Shown here one piece after another: positions 51,738-60,765 of a stretch of DNA of 64,000 nucleotides (the stretch's first letter is position 1; every line of letters begins with the position of its first letter). A program made the position numbers and the translations under genes. This stretch comes from Dryocola clanedunensis (GTDB lineage Bacteria > Pseudomonadota > Gammaproteobacteria > Enterobacterales > Enterobacteriaceae): assembly GCF_025215155.1 (NCBI RefSeq), contig NZ_JALHAM010000121.1. The stretch is one strand, 5' to 3'. The notes below the pieces were generated by a model. That model had not been told where the DNA came from, did not search any database, and saw only the letters and a list, made by a program, of their open reading frames with translations.

Positions 51738-52958
51738 TTATGCGTCGATTTTACGCATCACCAGCGTGGCGTTGGTGCCACCGAAGCCGAAGCTGTTAGA
51801 CATCACAGTATTCAGTTTCTTCTCTGTCGCTTCGGTCACGATGTTCAGGCCAACGGCCTTCTCGTCCAGCTGTTCAATGTTGATGCTTGGGGCGATGAAG
51901 CCGTGTTCGAGCATCAGCAGAGAGTAGATCGCTTCCTGTACGCCTGCGGCACCCAGAGAGTGGCCGGTCATCGCTTTGGTTGCAGACATAGACGGAGAGT
52001 TATCACCGAAGACTTCGCGAATTGCGCCCAGCTCTTTCACATCGCCAACCGGCGTGGAGGTCCCGTGGGTGTTCAGGTAGTCAATCGGGGTGTCAACGCC
52101 GTGCATTGCCATCTTCATGCAGCGCACTGCGCCTTCGCCTGATGGAGCAACCATATCTGCGCCGTCGGACGTTGCGCCGTAGCCAACGATTTCCGCGTAG
52201 ATGTGTGCGCCACGAGCCAGAGCGTGCTCCAGCTCTTCAACCACCACCATACCGCCGCCGCCTGCGATAACAAAACCATCACGGTCTGCATCGTAAGTAC
52301 GGGAAGCTTTAGTCGGGTCTTCGTTGTATTTGGTGGACAGCGCGCCCATCGCGTCGAACTCACAGGCCATTTCCCAGCACAGCTCTTCGCCGCCGCCGGC
52401 AAACACGATATCCTGTTTGCCCAGCTGGATCTGCTCAACAGCGTTACCGATGCAGTGTGCAGAAGTGGCACACGCGGAGCTGATGGAGTAGTTCACACCG
52501 TGGATTTTAAAAGGTGTTGCGAGGCAGGCAGAAACGCCGGAGCCCATCGCTTTAGTCACCACATAAGGCCCTACCGCTTTCAGGCCGCGCGGGCTACGCA
52601 TTGCGTCAGCACCGAACACCTGGTAGCGTGGGGAGCCGCCGCCGGAACCTGCAATCAGGCCGACACGCGGGTTATTCTGATAAGCTTCATCGCTAAGACC
52701 GGCGTCCTGAATAGCCTGTTCCATGGACAGGTAAGCGTAGATGGATGCATCGCTCATGAAACGCACAATTTTGCGATCGATGAGACCGGTGGTGTCCAGC
52801 TTGACGTTACCCCATACGTGGCTACGCATGCCGGAGTCTTTCAACTCCTGAGAGAAGGTGATCCCTGAGCGTCCTTCACGCAGAGATGCCAGGACTTCCT
52901 GCTGGTTATTACCAATGCTGGAAACGATGCCCAGGCCAGTAATCACTGCACGTTTCAT
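51738..52958 (-). CDS. fabB: 3-oxoacyl-[acyl-carrier-protein] synthase I
   Basis: 406-residue condensing enzyme of type II fatty acid synthesis, needed for unsaturated acids. The catalytic Cys is in SISSACATSAHCIG (Cys about 163), and the two histidines are in YLNTHGTSTPVGD (about 298) and MTGHSLGAAG (about 333). Expression is set by FadR (activator) and FabR (repressor), whose sites lie upstream at 53005-53038. Length equals the E. coli enzyme. Confidence 0.99.
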   Translation of the reverse strand: MKRAVITGLGIVSSIGNNQQEVLASLREGRSGITFSQELKDSGMRSHVWGNVKLDTTGLIDRKIVRFMSDASIYAYLSMEQAIQDAGLSDEAYQNNPRVGLIAGSGGGSPRYQVFGADAMRSPRGLKAVGPYVVTKAMGSGVSACLATPFKIHGVNYSISSACATSAHCIGNAVEQIQLGKQDIVFAGGGEELCWEMACEFDAMGALSTKYNEDPTKASRTYDADRDGFVIAGGGGMVVVEELEHALARGAHIYAEIVGYGATSDGADMVAPSGEGAVRCMKMAMHGVDTPIDYLNTHGTSTPVGDVKELGAIREVFGDNSPSMSATKAMTGHSLGAAGVQEAIYSLLMLEHGFIAPSINIEQLDEKAVGLNIVTEATEKKLNTVMSNSFGFGGTNATLVMRKIDA

Positions 52959-53004
52959 TCAATACCTCTTCCACTGCACTATTAGGATTTCGACTGGCAC
53001 AATA

Positions 53005-53020
53005 GCGTACACTTGTACGC
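53005..53020. promoter_or_regulatory. FabR operator of fabB
   Basis: GCGTACACTTGTACGC, a palindrome with 7 of 8 arm bases matched, of the type bound by FabR at fabA and fabB in E. coli. It lies about 47 bases upstream of the fabB start. Confidence 0.8.
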
Positions 53021-53022
53021 CG

Positions 53023-53038
53023 AACAAGTCCGATCAGC
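53023..53038 (-). promoter_or_regulatory. FadR site of fabB
   Basis: Minus strand GCTGATCGGACTTGTT resembles the FadR consensus AGCTGGTCCGACCTGTT. It abuts the FabR site on the upstream side, the known activator position at fabB. Confidence 0.75.
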
Positions 53039-53114
53039 GAAATCGGCCCGAAATTTGCGCCGCCTCGCACACATCGTTATGATCCTTTCACAGCCTGCCA
53101 GACGAGTAACTTAC

Positions 53115-55115
53115 GTGAAGCACTCCCCTATACAATCCGCCAGCCTTGGCTTTAACGAAGAGGGTACACCTGTATCCCGAGAGTTCGACGATGTGTACTT
53201 CTCTAATGATAATGGACTGGAGGAAACTCGTTATGTCTTTCTTGAGGGAAATCGTCTGTCAGAGCGCTTTGCCACGCACGATCGCTCGCTGTTTGTGGTT
53301 GGCGAAAGCGGGTTCGGCACCGGTCTTAACTTCCTGACTTTATGGCAGGCCTTCGATGAATTTTGCCAGAAACAACCTGACACCGCGCTTCAGCGCCTGC
53401 ACTTCATCAGTTTCGAAAAATTCCCGCTCACGGCAGCGGATTTACAGGCCGCCCACAGCCACTGGCCAGAATTGGCTGAATTTGCATCCGAACTGCAAAA
53501 AAGCTGGCCGCAGCCATTTTCAGGCTGCCACCGCCTCCTGCTGGCCGGAGGGCGAATCACGCTCGATCTGTGGTTTGGCGACATCAACGATCTGATACCA
53601 CAGCTGGATGACACCTTAACAAAACAGGTCGATGCATGGTTCCTCGACGGTTTTGCGCCGTCGAAAAACCCGGATATGTGGACGCCCCAGTTGTTCAATG
53701 CCATGGCGAAGCTGGCCCGTCCTGGCGGCACGCTGGCCACCTTTACCTGCGCTGGCTTCGTGCGCCGAGGGCTTATCGACGCGGGCTTTACGATGTTCAA
53801 AACCAAAGGCTTCGGGCGTAAGCGCACGATGCTGACCGGGATCATGGAGCAGGAACTTCCTCTCCGGTTACAGACGCCGTGGTTTAACCGTCCGCCCGCT
53901 CAGGGTAAAGAGGTCGCGATAGTGGGAGGGGGGATTGCCAGCGCCCTGCTCTCTCTTTCGCTGCTGCGCCGCGGCTGGCAGGTGACGCTCTACTGCGAAG
54001 ACGACGAACCGGCACAGGGCGCATCCGGCAATCGACAGGGGGCGCTGTATCCTTTATTAAGCACTCACGATGCGTCGCTGACGGACTTTTTTGCCACCGC
54101 ATTCACCTTCGCCCGCCGTCTTTATGATGCGCTGCCCGTTGAGTTTGACCACGACTGGTGCGGCGTTACGCAGCTCGCCTGGGATGAAAGAAGCCAGCAC
54201 AAGATCGATCAAATGCTGAGCCTTGAGTTCCCTGAAGGTATCGCCCGCGCCGTTGATCAACAAACCGTTACCGACATTAGCGGCGTTGCGACAGGCTGTG
54301 GCGGCATTACTTATCCGCTGGGCGGCTGGCTTTGCCCCGCGCAGCTGACCGCTGGCGCTATTGAACTTGCTCGTAAACAGGGGCTAAAAGTGCATTTTGG
54401 TCATCACGTGAATGAGCTGGTTAAAGCTGACGAGCTCTGGAAGCTGACGTTTGCCGGGCAGCCGTCTCGGCAGCATAACGCCGTGGTGCTGGCTAACGGA
54501 CACAAGGTTAACCATTTCTCGCAGGCTGAAAAGCTGCCGGTGTCTGCGGTTGGCGGCCAGGTGAGCCATATCCCCACCGGCCCGGCGCTATCCCCACTCC
54601 GCCAGGTTCTTTGCTACGACGGCTACCTGACGCCGCAAAACCCGGTAAATCAGCAGCACTGTATCGGGGCTAGCTACCATCGTGGCGTCGACGATATGCA
54701 GTACAACGAGGAAGACCAGCAGCAGAATCGCCAGCGGCTTATTAACTGCCTGCCGGGCCAGGACTGGCCGCAGGAGGTAGATGTTTCTGCTGGTAACGCC
54801 CGCTGCGGCGTTCGCTGTGCCTCCCGCGACCATTTGCCGCTTATCGGCAGCGTGCCGGACTATGAGCAGACGCTGGAAAGCTACGCGGGGCTGGTGCACA
54901 GCAAAGAGAATGCGGTGAACGCGCCGGTCTATGGAAATCTGTATATGCTGGCGGGATTGGGTTCAAGAGGATTGTGCTCCACTCCGCTGGCGGCGGAAGT
55001 ATTAGCCGCGCAGATGAGCAACGAGCCGATACCGCTGGACAGCGCAACGCTTGCGGCGATTAACCCGAATCGGTTCTGGGTACGGAAACTGCTGAAAGGC
55101 AGAGAGGTTAAATAA
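53115..55115 (+). CDS. mnmC: Bifunctional tRNA 5-methylaminomethyl-2-thiouridine synthase MnmC
   Basis: 666-residue two-domain enzyme finishing mnm5s2U at tRNA wobble position 34. The N-terminal SAM methyltransferase (MnmC2, about residues 1-245) includes GESGFGTGLNFLTLW and DAWFLDGFAPSKNPDMW. The C-terminal FAD oxidase (MnmC1, about 255-660) includes VAIVGGGIASALLSLSLL with the dinucleotide glycines. Translation starts at GTG 53115 (reading MKHSPIQ). Upstream in-frame codons run into the fabB control region. Divergent from fabB. Confidence 0.96.
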   Translation: MKHSPIQSASLGFNEEGTPVSREFDDVYFSNDNGLEETRYVFLEGNRLSERFATHDRSLFVVGESGFGTGLNFLTLWQAFDEFCQKQPDTALQRLHFISFEKFPLTAADLQAAHSHWPELAEFASELQKSWPQPFSGCHRLLLAGGRITLDLWFGDINDLIPQLDDTLTKQVDAWFLDGFAPSKNPDMWTPQLFNAMAKLARPGGTLATFTCAGFVRRGLIDAGFTMFKTKGFGRKRTMLTGIMEQELPLRLQTPWFNRPPAQGKEVAIVGGGIASALLSLSLLRRGWQVTLYCEDDEPAQGASGNRQGALYPLLSTHDASLTDFFATAFTFARRLYDALPVEFDHDWCGVTQLAWDERSQHKIDQMLSLEFPEGIARAVDQQTVTDISGVATGCGGITYPLGGWLCPAQLTAGAIELARKQGLKVHFGHHVNELVKADELWKLTFAGQPSRQHNAVVLANGHKVNHFSQAEKLPVSAVGGQVSHIPTGPALSPLRQVLCYDGYLTPQNPVNQQHCIGASYHRGVDDMQYNEEDQQQNRQRLINCLPGQDWPQEVDVSAGNARCGVRCASRDHLPLIGSVPDYEQTLESYAGLVHSKENAVNAPVYGNLYMLAGLGSRGLCSTPLAAEVLAAQMSNEPIPLDSATLAAINPNRFWVRKLLKGREVK

Positions 55116-55118
55116 TTT

Positions 55119-55251
55119 CGTCGGATGACGCTGCGCTTATCCGACCTACGATAATGGCGGGGTTGTGGTTAAATTTGACAGATGACGCCGCGCTTATCCG
55201 ACCCGGCGGACGGATGTTGTAGGGTGGATAAGCGGCAGCGTCATCCACCGG
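55119..55251. repeat. Cluster of three REP-like units
   Basis: TCGGATGACGCTGCGCTTAT..., GACAGATGACGCCGCGCTTA... and GTAGGGTGGATAAGCGGCAG... in alternating orientation between the convergent mnmC and yfcL. It is the largest BIME of the window. Confidence 0.85.
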
Positions 55252-55530
55252 TTACTTAAACTCGGCCTGCTTGTACAAATTGTCCCACATGCCCAGCACC
55301 AGGGACTGGTCGCGTGGGGAGAGTTCGCCCGCCTGAATCGCTTTTTCCAGGCTTTCGGATACCGCAGCGTGCAGCGCTTCCGGGGAGTGGTCGTCGCCGT
55401 GTTCAATTTCGGCGACGGCCAGGGTGAGATGGCCACGCAGATAACCGCTGGCAAACAGCTCGTCATCGCAGGCCGTTTCAACCATCTCATCAATTAACGC
55501 CAGAATGCGTGTTTCAAATTCCGCGATCAT
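55252..55530 (-). CDS. yfcL: YfcL family protein
   Basis: 92-residue cytosolic protein of unknown function, acidic and helical (MIAEFETRILALIDEMVETA). Conserved next to epmC in enterobacteria. 27 bases separate it from epmC. Its function is not established, and only family membership is supported. Confidence 0.92.
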   Translation of the reverse strand: MIAEFETRILALIDEMVETACDDELFASGYLRGHLTLAVAEIEHGDDHSPEALHAAVSESLEKAIQAGELSPRDQSLVLGMWDNLYKQAEFK

Positions 55531-55557
55531 CGTACGTCTTTCCTCATTTGCAGGTAA

Positions 55558-56121
55558 TTAGTTTAGATCTTCCGGCCACGGGAACAGCTCTGCTGTCACC
55601 GGCGGCGTTTTATAATAGTCACGAAGGGCGGCCATCAGGCGCGCCGGGCGTTCGGGGATGCCCTGCTCCAGATAAATCATCACCTGGGCATGAACACGAC
55701 GCTGGAACGCAATTCTGTCCGGGTCGACGTCGCCGCTTAAGTTGTCGCAGCTGACGTTAAACGGGAAGCCCGCCGCCACGCACAGCAGCCACTCCAGCGC
55801 CTGAGGCTTCACCTCAACGTCTTCAAACTTGCTCTGCGTTTGCGCATCGCGTCCGTCCGGGCAGTACCAGTAACCGAAATCCACCAGCTCACGGCGGGCT
55901 TTCCCCGCGATGCACCAGTGCGAAATCTCGTGCATCGCGCTTGCATAGTAGCCGTGTGCAAACACCACACGGTTAAACGACAGCTCTTCATCAGCGGGAA
56001 GATAGATCGGTTCGTCGTCGCCTTTAATCAGACGGGTATTAAAATCATCTTTAAAGCAGCCGTCGAAAATATCGATCAGCTGCTGATAGTGGTGTTCAGT
56101 CGTCATACTTGCTGTGGTCAT
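55558..56121 (-). CDS. epmC: Elongation factor P hydroxylase EpmC
   Basis: 187-residue enzyme (formerly YfcM) that hydroxylates the beta-lysylated Lys 34 of EF-P, the last step after EpmA and EpmB. The metal motif is HEISHWCIAGKARRELVDFG (about residues 63-82). Start ATG 56121 follows the yfcA stop within 2 bases. An in-frame ATG at 56106 would give the E. coli length of 182 and is nearly as likely. Co-transcribed with yfcA and yfcL. Confidence 0.94.
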   Translation of the reverse strand: MTTASMTTEHHYQQLIDIFDGCFKDDFNTRLIKGDDEPIYLPADEELSFNRVVFAHGYYASAMHEISHWCIAGKARRELVDFGYWYCPDGRDAQTQSKFEDVEVKPQALEWLLCVAAGFPFNVSCDNLSGDVDPDRIAFQRRVHAQVMIYLEQGIPERPARLMAALRDYYKTPPVTAELFPWPEDLN

Positions 56122-56122
56122 C

Positions 56123-56920
56123 TCATGCTAGCCCCATCCAGTGGAGGATCTCCGTTCCGTGGCTGTCGAATAATAGTTTGGCACTCATTACCGCCGAAAC
56201 GATCACGATCATCGGTCGGATGAGCTTCTGCCCTTTGGTTAATACCAGGCGCGAACCCATACGTGCGCCTAAAAATTGCCCGGCCATCATCACAAAGCCG
56301 GTGCCCCAAATCACCTTTCCGCCAATGATAAACAGCAGCAGCCCACCCAGGTTCGATGTGGCATTCAGCACTTTGGCGTGAGCGGTGGATTTTGCGAGGT
56401 TAAAGCCGCACAGCGTCACAAACGCCAGTGCGTAAAAGGAGCCGGCGCCAGGGCCAAAGAAACCGTCGTAAAAGCCGACGCAGCCGCCGGCAACCAGCGC
56501 AAACGGCAGGCCGTACAGGCGACGCTGGCGGTCTTCTTCGCCCAGCTTCGGCATCAGCAGGAAGTAGAGTCCAATGCCGATCACCAGCAGCGGCAGGATC
56601 TGCCGCAGAATGTCAGATTTGACGTGCTGAACCAGCAGCGCACCGGTTGTTGAACCGATAAAAGTCATCAGAATATTGAGCTTCTGATCGGCCAGGCTCA
56701 CCACTTTGCGGCGAATAAAATAGAGCGAGGAGGAAACCGAACCGCCGCAGGCCTGAAGCTTGTTGGTTGCCAGCGCATGGGCAGGAGACATCCCGGCGGC
56801 CAGCAGTGCGGGCACGGTCAGTAACCCACCGCCGCCCGCCAGAGAATCAATAAACCCCGCCAGCAGCGCGACAAAAAACAGCGTCACCAGCATCAGGGGG
56901 GAGACCATAAACCATTCCAT
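56123..56920 (-). CDS. yfcA: TauE/SafE-family membrane protein YfcA
   Basis: About 265-residue inner-membrane protein of the TauE/SafE (sulfite/organic anion exporter-like) family, about eight helices. The paired repeat motifs GFIDSLAGGGGLLTVPALL (about residues 22-40) and GFYDGFFGPGAGSFYALAF (about 148-166) mark the inverted-repeat fold. Substrate unknown. ATG 56920 is my choice. TTG 56935 would match the E. coli length but sits directly on its ribosome site. Confidence 0.92.
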   Translation of the reverse strand: MEWFMVSPLMLVTLFFVALLAGFIDSLAGGGGLLTVPALLAAGMSPAHALATNKLQACGGSVSSSLYFIRRKVVSLADQKLNILMTFIGSTTGALLVQHVKSDILRQILPLLVIGIGLYFLLMPKLGEEDRQRRLYGLPFALVAGGCVGFYDGFFGPGAGSFYALAFVTLCGFNLAKSTAHAKVLNATSNLGGLLLFIIGGKVIWGTGFVMMAGQFLGARMGSRLVLTKGQKLIRPMIVIVSAVMSAKLLFDSHGTEILHWMGLA

Positions 56921-56983
56921 AAGAAAGCCAGCCAACCTCTAAGTCAATGCGAAACGAAAAGATGCTATCCCAAAACGTATCCG

Positions 56984-57808
56984 TCAGATTGCATGCTTAT
57001 CCAGCAGGGCCTGACAGGAGGCCGGTATCGGCGGCGGCGTTTTCTTCTTCGGCGGCTTGCTGCCTGGTGCCGGAGGCTGGAACCAGCTTTGCAGTTCGGC
57101 TCCGCAGCCATCGCCAGGAGGCGGTAACGGCTGGTCAACACATTCGAGGCTGTCTGCCGGGCAGCGCAGGCGAACGTGCATATGAGCGCGATGAGCGAAC
57201 CACGGACGAACCTTACGCAGCCAGTCGCGATCCGCACCGGCATCCAGACAAAGCTGCTGTTTGATAGCCGGATTGACGAAGATGCGCGTGACCTCGTTAT
57301 CTTTGGCGGCAAGTTTGATCAGGCTGTCGATTTCCGGCTGCCACAAACGCTGAATAACGTGTTTGTCGTCGCTTGCTACCAAATCCAGCGCCTGCGGCCT
57401 GAGCAGCTGGGCCGAAGTCCAGCGCGTCTTCGGCAACTGCAGGAAGATATCCACGTCCAGCCCGGTCTGGTGGCTGGCGTGGCCAGAACTGAAGCGCCCG
57501 CCTGCGGCCATCCCCATATCGCCAATCAACACCGTGCCCAGCCCCAGCTGGTGAACCTGATTGCTGAGGCGCTGAATAAACATCACCAGATCGGGATGCC
57601 CGAAATAGCGGCGCTGATCCTGACGCATAATCTGGTAGTTGGCATCTTCAAGCGGCAACCCGTGCGCGCCGACGATACAGCCATTGGCAAACGAGCCGAT
57701 GGACTGTGCGCTACCCGCAACGGGATGGGTGATTTTTTGCCACGGGGTGGCTGCAAAAGTGACGCTGCTGACAACGAGGGCCAGCAGACCAACGAGCGCT
57801 TTTTTCAT
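56984..57808 (-). CDS. mepA: Penicillin-insensitive murein endopeptidase
   Basis: 274-residue periplasmic LAS-type metallopeptidase that cuts D-Ala-mDAP crosslinks in peptidoglycan. Signal peptide MKKALVGLLALVVSSVTFAA. Zinc site HASHQTGLDVD (His and Asp near residues 110-120) and the second His motif in HMHVRLRCP (about 209). The C-terminal tail is Pro/Lys-rich. Four bases lie between its start and the aroC stop, so it is co-transcribed with aroC. Confidence 0.97.
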   Translation of the reverse strand: MKKALVGLLALVVSSVTFAATPWQKITHPVAGSAQSIGSFANGCIVGAHGLPLEDANYQIMRQDQRRYFGHPDLVMFIQRLSNQVHQLGLGTVLIGDMGMAAGGRFSSGHASHQTGLDVDIFLQLPKTRWTSAQLLRPQALDLVASDDKHVIQRLWQPEIDSLIKLAAKDNEVTRIFVNPAIKQQLCLDAGADRDWLRKVRPWFAHRAHMHVRLRCPADSLECVDQPLPPPGDGCGAELQSWFQPPAPGSKPPKKKTPPPIPASCQALLDKHAI

Positions 57809-57812
57809 TGTA

Positions 57813-58898
57813 TTACCACTGTGGCAAAGGTGGTGTCACGTCGGCGTTTTGAGCACGCTGACGCAGCATGTGATCCATCAGAACGATCGCCAGCATTGCT
57901 TCGGCGATCGGCACAGCACGAATGCCGACGCACGGATCGTGACGCCCACGGGTCACCATTTCAACCTCTTCCCCTTCGCGGTTGATGGTACGGCCCGGCA
58001 CCATAATGCTGGAGGTTGGCTTCAGCGCCATGTTTGCCACGATCTGCTGGCCGCTGCTGATGCCGCCGAGAATGCCGCCCGCATGGTTGCTCTGGAAGCC
58101 CTCTTTGGTTATCTCATCGCGGTTCTGACTGCCGCGCAGGTTCACCACGCCGAAGCCTTCACCGATCTCCACGCCTTTCACGGCGTTGATGCTCATCAGC
58201 GCATGGGCGATGTCCGCATCCAGGCGATCGAACACTGGCTCACCAAGGCCTGGCGGTACGTTGTCTGCCACCACGGTCACTTTCGCCCCGATGGAGTCAC
58301 CCTCTTTTTTCAGGGCGCGCATCAGCTCGTCGAGGGTGTCGATTTTGTCCGGATCCGGGCAGAAGAACGGGTTCTGCTCGACCTGATCCCAGTCCTTAAT
58401 CTCTAACGGCACGTCGCCCATCTGCGTCAGACAGCCGCGAATAGTGATGCCGTATTTATGCGCCAGATATTTTTTGGCAATCGCACCGGCGGCTACGCGC
58501 ATAGCCGTTTCACGGGCGGAAGAGCGGCCGCCGCCACGATAATCGCGCAAGCCGTATTTTTGCTCATAGGTGTAATCGGCGTGTCCCGGGCGGAAGACGT
58601 CTTTGATAGCGCTGTAATCCTGCGAGCGCTGATCGGTGTTTTCAATCAGCAAACCGATGCTGGTGCCGGTGGTAACGCCTTCAAACACGCCGGAGAGGAT
58701 TTTCACCTGGTCCGGCTCGCGACGCTGCGTGGTGTAGCGAGAGGTACCAGGGCGGCGGCGATCGAGGTCGTGCTGTAAATCTTCTTCTGTCAGTGGGATA
58801 CCAGGAGGCACGCCGTCCACGATGCAGCCCAGAGCAATACCGTGAGACTCACCAAATGTCGTTACGCGAAAAACCAGTCCGATTGAGTTTCCTGCCAT
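57813..58898 (-). CDS. aroC: Chorismate synthase
   Basis: 361-residue enzyme turning EPSP into chorismate with reduced FMN, the last shikimate step. Family signatures are visible: GESHGIALGCIVDGVPPG near residue 15, the FMN region RGGGRSSARETAMRVAAGAI (about 125-144) and HDPCVGIRAVPIAEAM (about 318-333). Length matches E. coli. 83 bases and a hairpin separate it from prmB. Confidence 0.99.
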   Translation of the reverse strand: MAGNSIGLVFRVTTFGESHGIALGCIVDGVPPGIPLTEEDLQHDLDRRRPGTSRYTTQRREPDQVKILSGVFEGVTTGTSIGLLIENTDQRSQDYSAIKDVFRPGHADYTYEQKYGLRDYRGGGRSSARETAMRVAAGAIAKKYLAHKYGITIRGCLTQMGDVPLEIKDWDQVEQNPFFCPDPDKIDTLDELMRALKKEGDSIGAKVTVVADNVPPGLGEPVFDRLDADIAHALMSINAVKGVEIGEGFGVVNLRGSQNRDEITKEGFQSNHAGGILGGISSGQQIVANMALKPTSSIMVPGRTINREGEEVEMVTRGRHDPCVGIRAVPIAEAMLAIVLMDHMLRQRAQNADVTPPLPQW

Positions 58899-58948
58899 TT
58901 TTCACGGCTCCTTACCGTTGTCATTTTTTAATTGTGTTGTTGAGTGAT

Positions 58949-58972
58949 ACAACAACGGGCCTTGCGGCCCGT
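58949..58972 (-). terminator. Hairpin between prmB and aroC
   Basis: ACGGGCC / GGCCCGT around TTGC (58955-58972), followed on the minus strand by TGTTGTATC. Weak T-run, so probably a partial terminator. Confidence 0.55.
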
Positions 58973-58981
58973 CTGCACAGA

Positions 58982-59914
58982 TTAATCTTTGTAGATGCTG
59001 AAATGTTCACGCGCCGCAATCAGCTGCGACCTGGTGAGCATGAATACACCGTCGCCGCCGTTGTCGAATTCAAGCCAGGTGAACGGCACCTCCGGGTACT
59101 GCTCCATCAGGTGAACCATGCTGTTCCCCACTTCGCAGATCAGCACGCCGCCGTCCGCCAGGTAATCCGGCGCACAGGCCAGAATACGACGCGCCAGCTT
59201 CAGGCCGTCGCTGCCCGCCGCCAGGCCCAGCTCTGGCTCAAAGCGGAACTCGCCCGGCAGGTCGGACATATCTTCCGCATCCACATAAGGTGGGTTGGTG
59301 ACGATGATGTCGTACTGCACTTTCGGCAGGTCGCGGAACAGGTCGGAACGGATGGGCGTGACCTGGTTTTCCAGGCCGTGCTCAGCGATGTTCTGCTCGG
59401 CAACAGCTAACGCATCCAGAGAAATATCGACCGCGTCGACTTCCGCATCGTGGAATTCATAGGCACAGGCGATGGCGATGCAGCCGCTGCCGGTACACAT
59501 ATCCAGAATGTGCTGCGGTTCACCATCAAACAGGCCGGCGAAGCGATGGGTAATCAGCTCGCCAATGGGCGAACGTGGCACCAGCACGCGCTCGTCCACG
59601 TAAAATTCATGGCCGCAGAACCAGGCTTTATTAGTCAGATAGGCAACCGGGATACGTTCGTTGACGCGGCGAATCACGCGCTCCACGATACGATGACGTT
59701 CGCTGGAAGTGAGACGTGCGGTGCGCATGTCCTCAGGAATATCCAGCGGCAGATAGAGGCTTGGCAGCACCAGCTGAACGGCTTCATCCCACGGGTTATC
59801 GGTGCCGTGACCATACCAGATGTTGGCGGCGCTGAAGCGGCTGACTGACCAGCGCAGCATATCCTGAATGGTGTGCAGTTCACTCACTGCCTCATCGACG
59901 AAAATTTTATCCAC
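58982..59914 (-). CDS. prmB: 50S ribosomal protein L3 glutamine methyltransferase
   Basis: 310-residue SAM methyltransferase modifying a Gln of ribosomal protein L3. SAM motif LDMCTGSGCIAIACAY (about residues 136-151) and the NPPY motif in VTNPPYVDAEDM (about 209) typical of Gln/adenine N-methyltransferases. Translation starts at GTG 59914 (MDKIFVDEAV) with GGAGG upstream. The E. coli gene also uses this start. Confidence 0.97.
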   Translation of the reverse strand: MDKIFVDEAVSELHTIQDMLRWSVSRFSAANIWYGHGTDNPWDEAVQLVLPSLYLPLDIPEDMRTARLTSSERHRIVERVIRRVNERIPVAYLTNKAWFCGHEFYVDERVLVPRSPIGELITHRFAGLFDGEPQHILDMCTGSGCIAIACAYEFHDAEVDAVDISLDALAVAEQNIAEHGLENQVTPIRSDLFRDLPKVQYDIIVTNPPYVDAEDMSDLPGEFRFEPELGLAAGSDGLKLARRILACAPDYLADGGVLICEVGNSMVHLMEQYPEVPFTWLEFDNGGDGVFMLTRSQLIAAREHFSIYKD

Positions 59915-60083
59915 GTTGCCCTCCGCAGGCCGTTCGCGCTAATACAATAATCGATTAGTTTGCCATGAAGGCCGCGACAAATCAGCAGACAATCGCCGTG
60001 GCGGCCTGAAAATTGCGTTTTATTTAGTGCTGGACGGCAAAGCGGGTAAACTGGCGGCATAGCAGATGCGAGACGAGAAACAG

Positions 60084-60635
60084 ATGAAGAAGAAACTACC
60101 GCTCAGCGCTGACGATCAGAACCTTTTCCGCGATCTGATGAGCGGCACTAAAAAACTTACCCAGGACACCATTGTTCACCGTCCGGTGCGTAAAAATCGC
60201 CAGCAAGTGCCGGTGAAACGGCTGTTACAGGAACAAGCTGACGCCAGTCACTACTTTTCCGATGAGTTTCAGCCACGGCTGGCGACGGAAGGCCCTACAC
60301 GCTATGTCCGCGAAGACGTCAGCCATTTTGAATTAAAGAAGATTCGCCGGGGCGATTACTCCCCTGAGCTGTTTCTGGATTTGCACGGGTTAACGCAGCT
60401 ACAGGCAAAACAGGAGCTGGGCGCGCTGATTGCCGCCTGCCGCCGGGAGCACGTATTTTGCGCCTGCGTGATGCACGGACATGGCAAGCACGTCTTAAAG
60501 CAGCAAACGCCGCTGTGGCTGGCCCAGCATCCGCACGTGATGGCCTTCCATCAGGCGCCAAAAGAGTATGGCGGGGATGCAGCACTGCTGATGCTGATTG
60601 AAGTGGAAGAGTGGCAGCCGCCGGAGCTGCCTTAG
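60084..60635 (+). CDS. smrB: Smr-domain endonuclease SmrB
   Basis: 183-residue ribosome-collision nuclease. In E. coli SmrB is recruited to collided ribosomes and cuts the mRNA between them, starting tmRNA rescue. The C-terminal Smr domain holds the DLHGLTQLQAKQELGAL motif (about residues 97-113) and the HGHGKHVLKQQTPLWL catalytic segment (about 139-154). The N-terminal tail is Lys-rich. ATG 60084 is preferred over 60066 because it gives the E. coli length. Confidence 0.96.
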   Translation: MKKKLPLSADDQNLFRDLMSGTKKLTQDTIVHRPVRKNRQQVPVKRLLQEQADASHYFSDEFQPRLATEGPTRYVREDVSHFELKKIRRGDYSPELFLDLHGLTQLQAKQELGALIAACRREHVFCACVMHGHGKHVLKQQTPLWLAQHPHVMAFHQAPKEYGGDAALLMLIEVEEWQPPELP

Positions 60636-60652
60636 CTTCTGAGTTGTCTGGT

Positions 60653-60690
60653 GCCCTCACCCCGGCCCTCTCCCGCGTGCAGAGGGTGAA
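60653..60690. repeat. Second copy of the GC-rich palindromic repeat
   Basis: CCCTCACCCCGGCCCTCTCC followed by a degraded arm (GCAGAGGGTGAA). It is the reverse complement of the element at 5981-6018 and sits between the convergent smrB and sixA. Confidence 0.7.
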
Positions 60691-60721
60691 ATTCAAATCT
60701 GTTCACCGGCACCTCAAAAAC

Positions 60722-60751
60722 AAAAAGAGCCGCATATTGCGGCTCTTTTTT
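60722..60751. terminator. Bidirectional terminator between smrB and sixA
   Basis: AAAAAGAGCCGCA / TGCGGCTCTTTTT with a short loop. T-runs on both strands, so it can stop both convergent genes. Confidence 0.92.
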
Positions 60752-60765
60752 CATGCTTACGGCTA

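Noticed and set aside
53013..53114. N-terminal extension of mnmC
   Set aside because: It overlaps the FabR/FadR sites of fabB. GTG 53115 fits the family.
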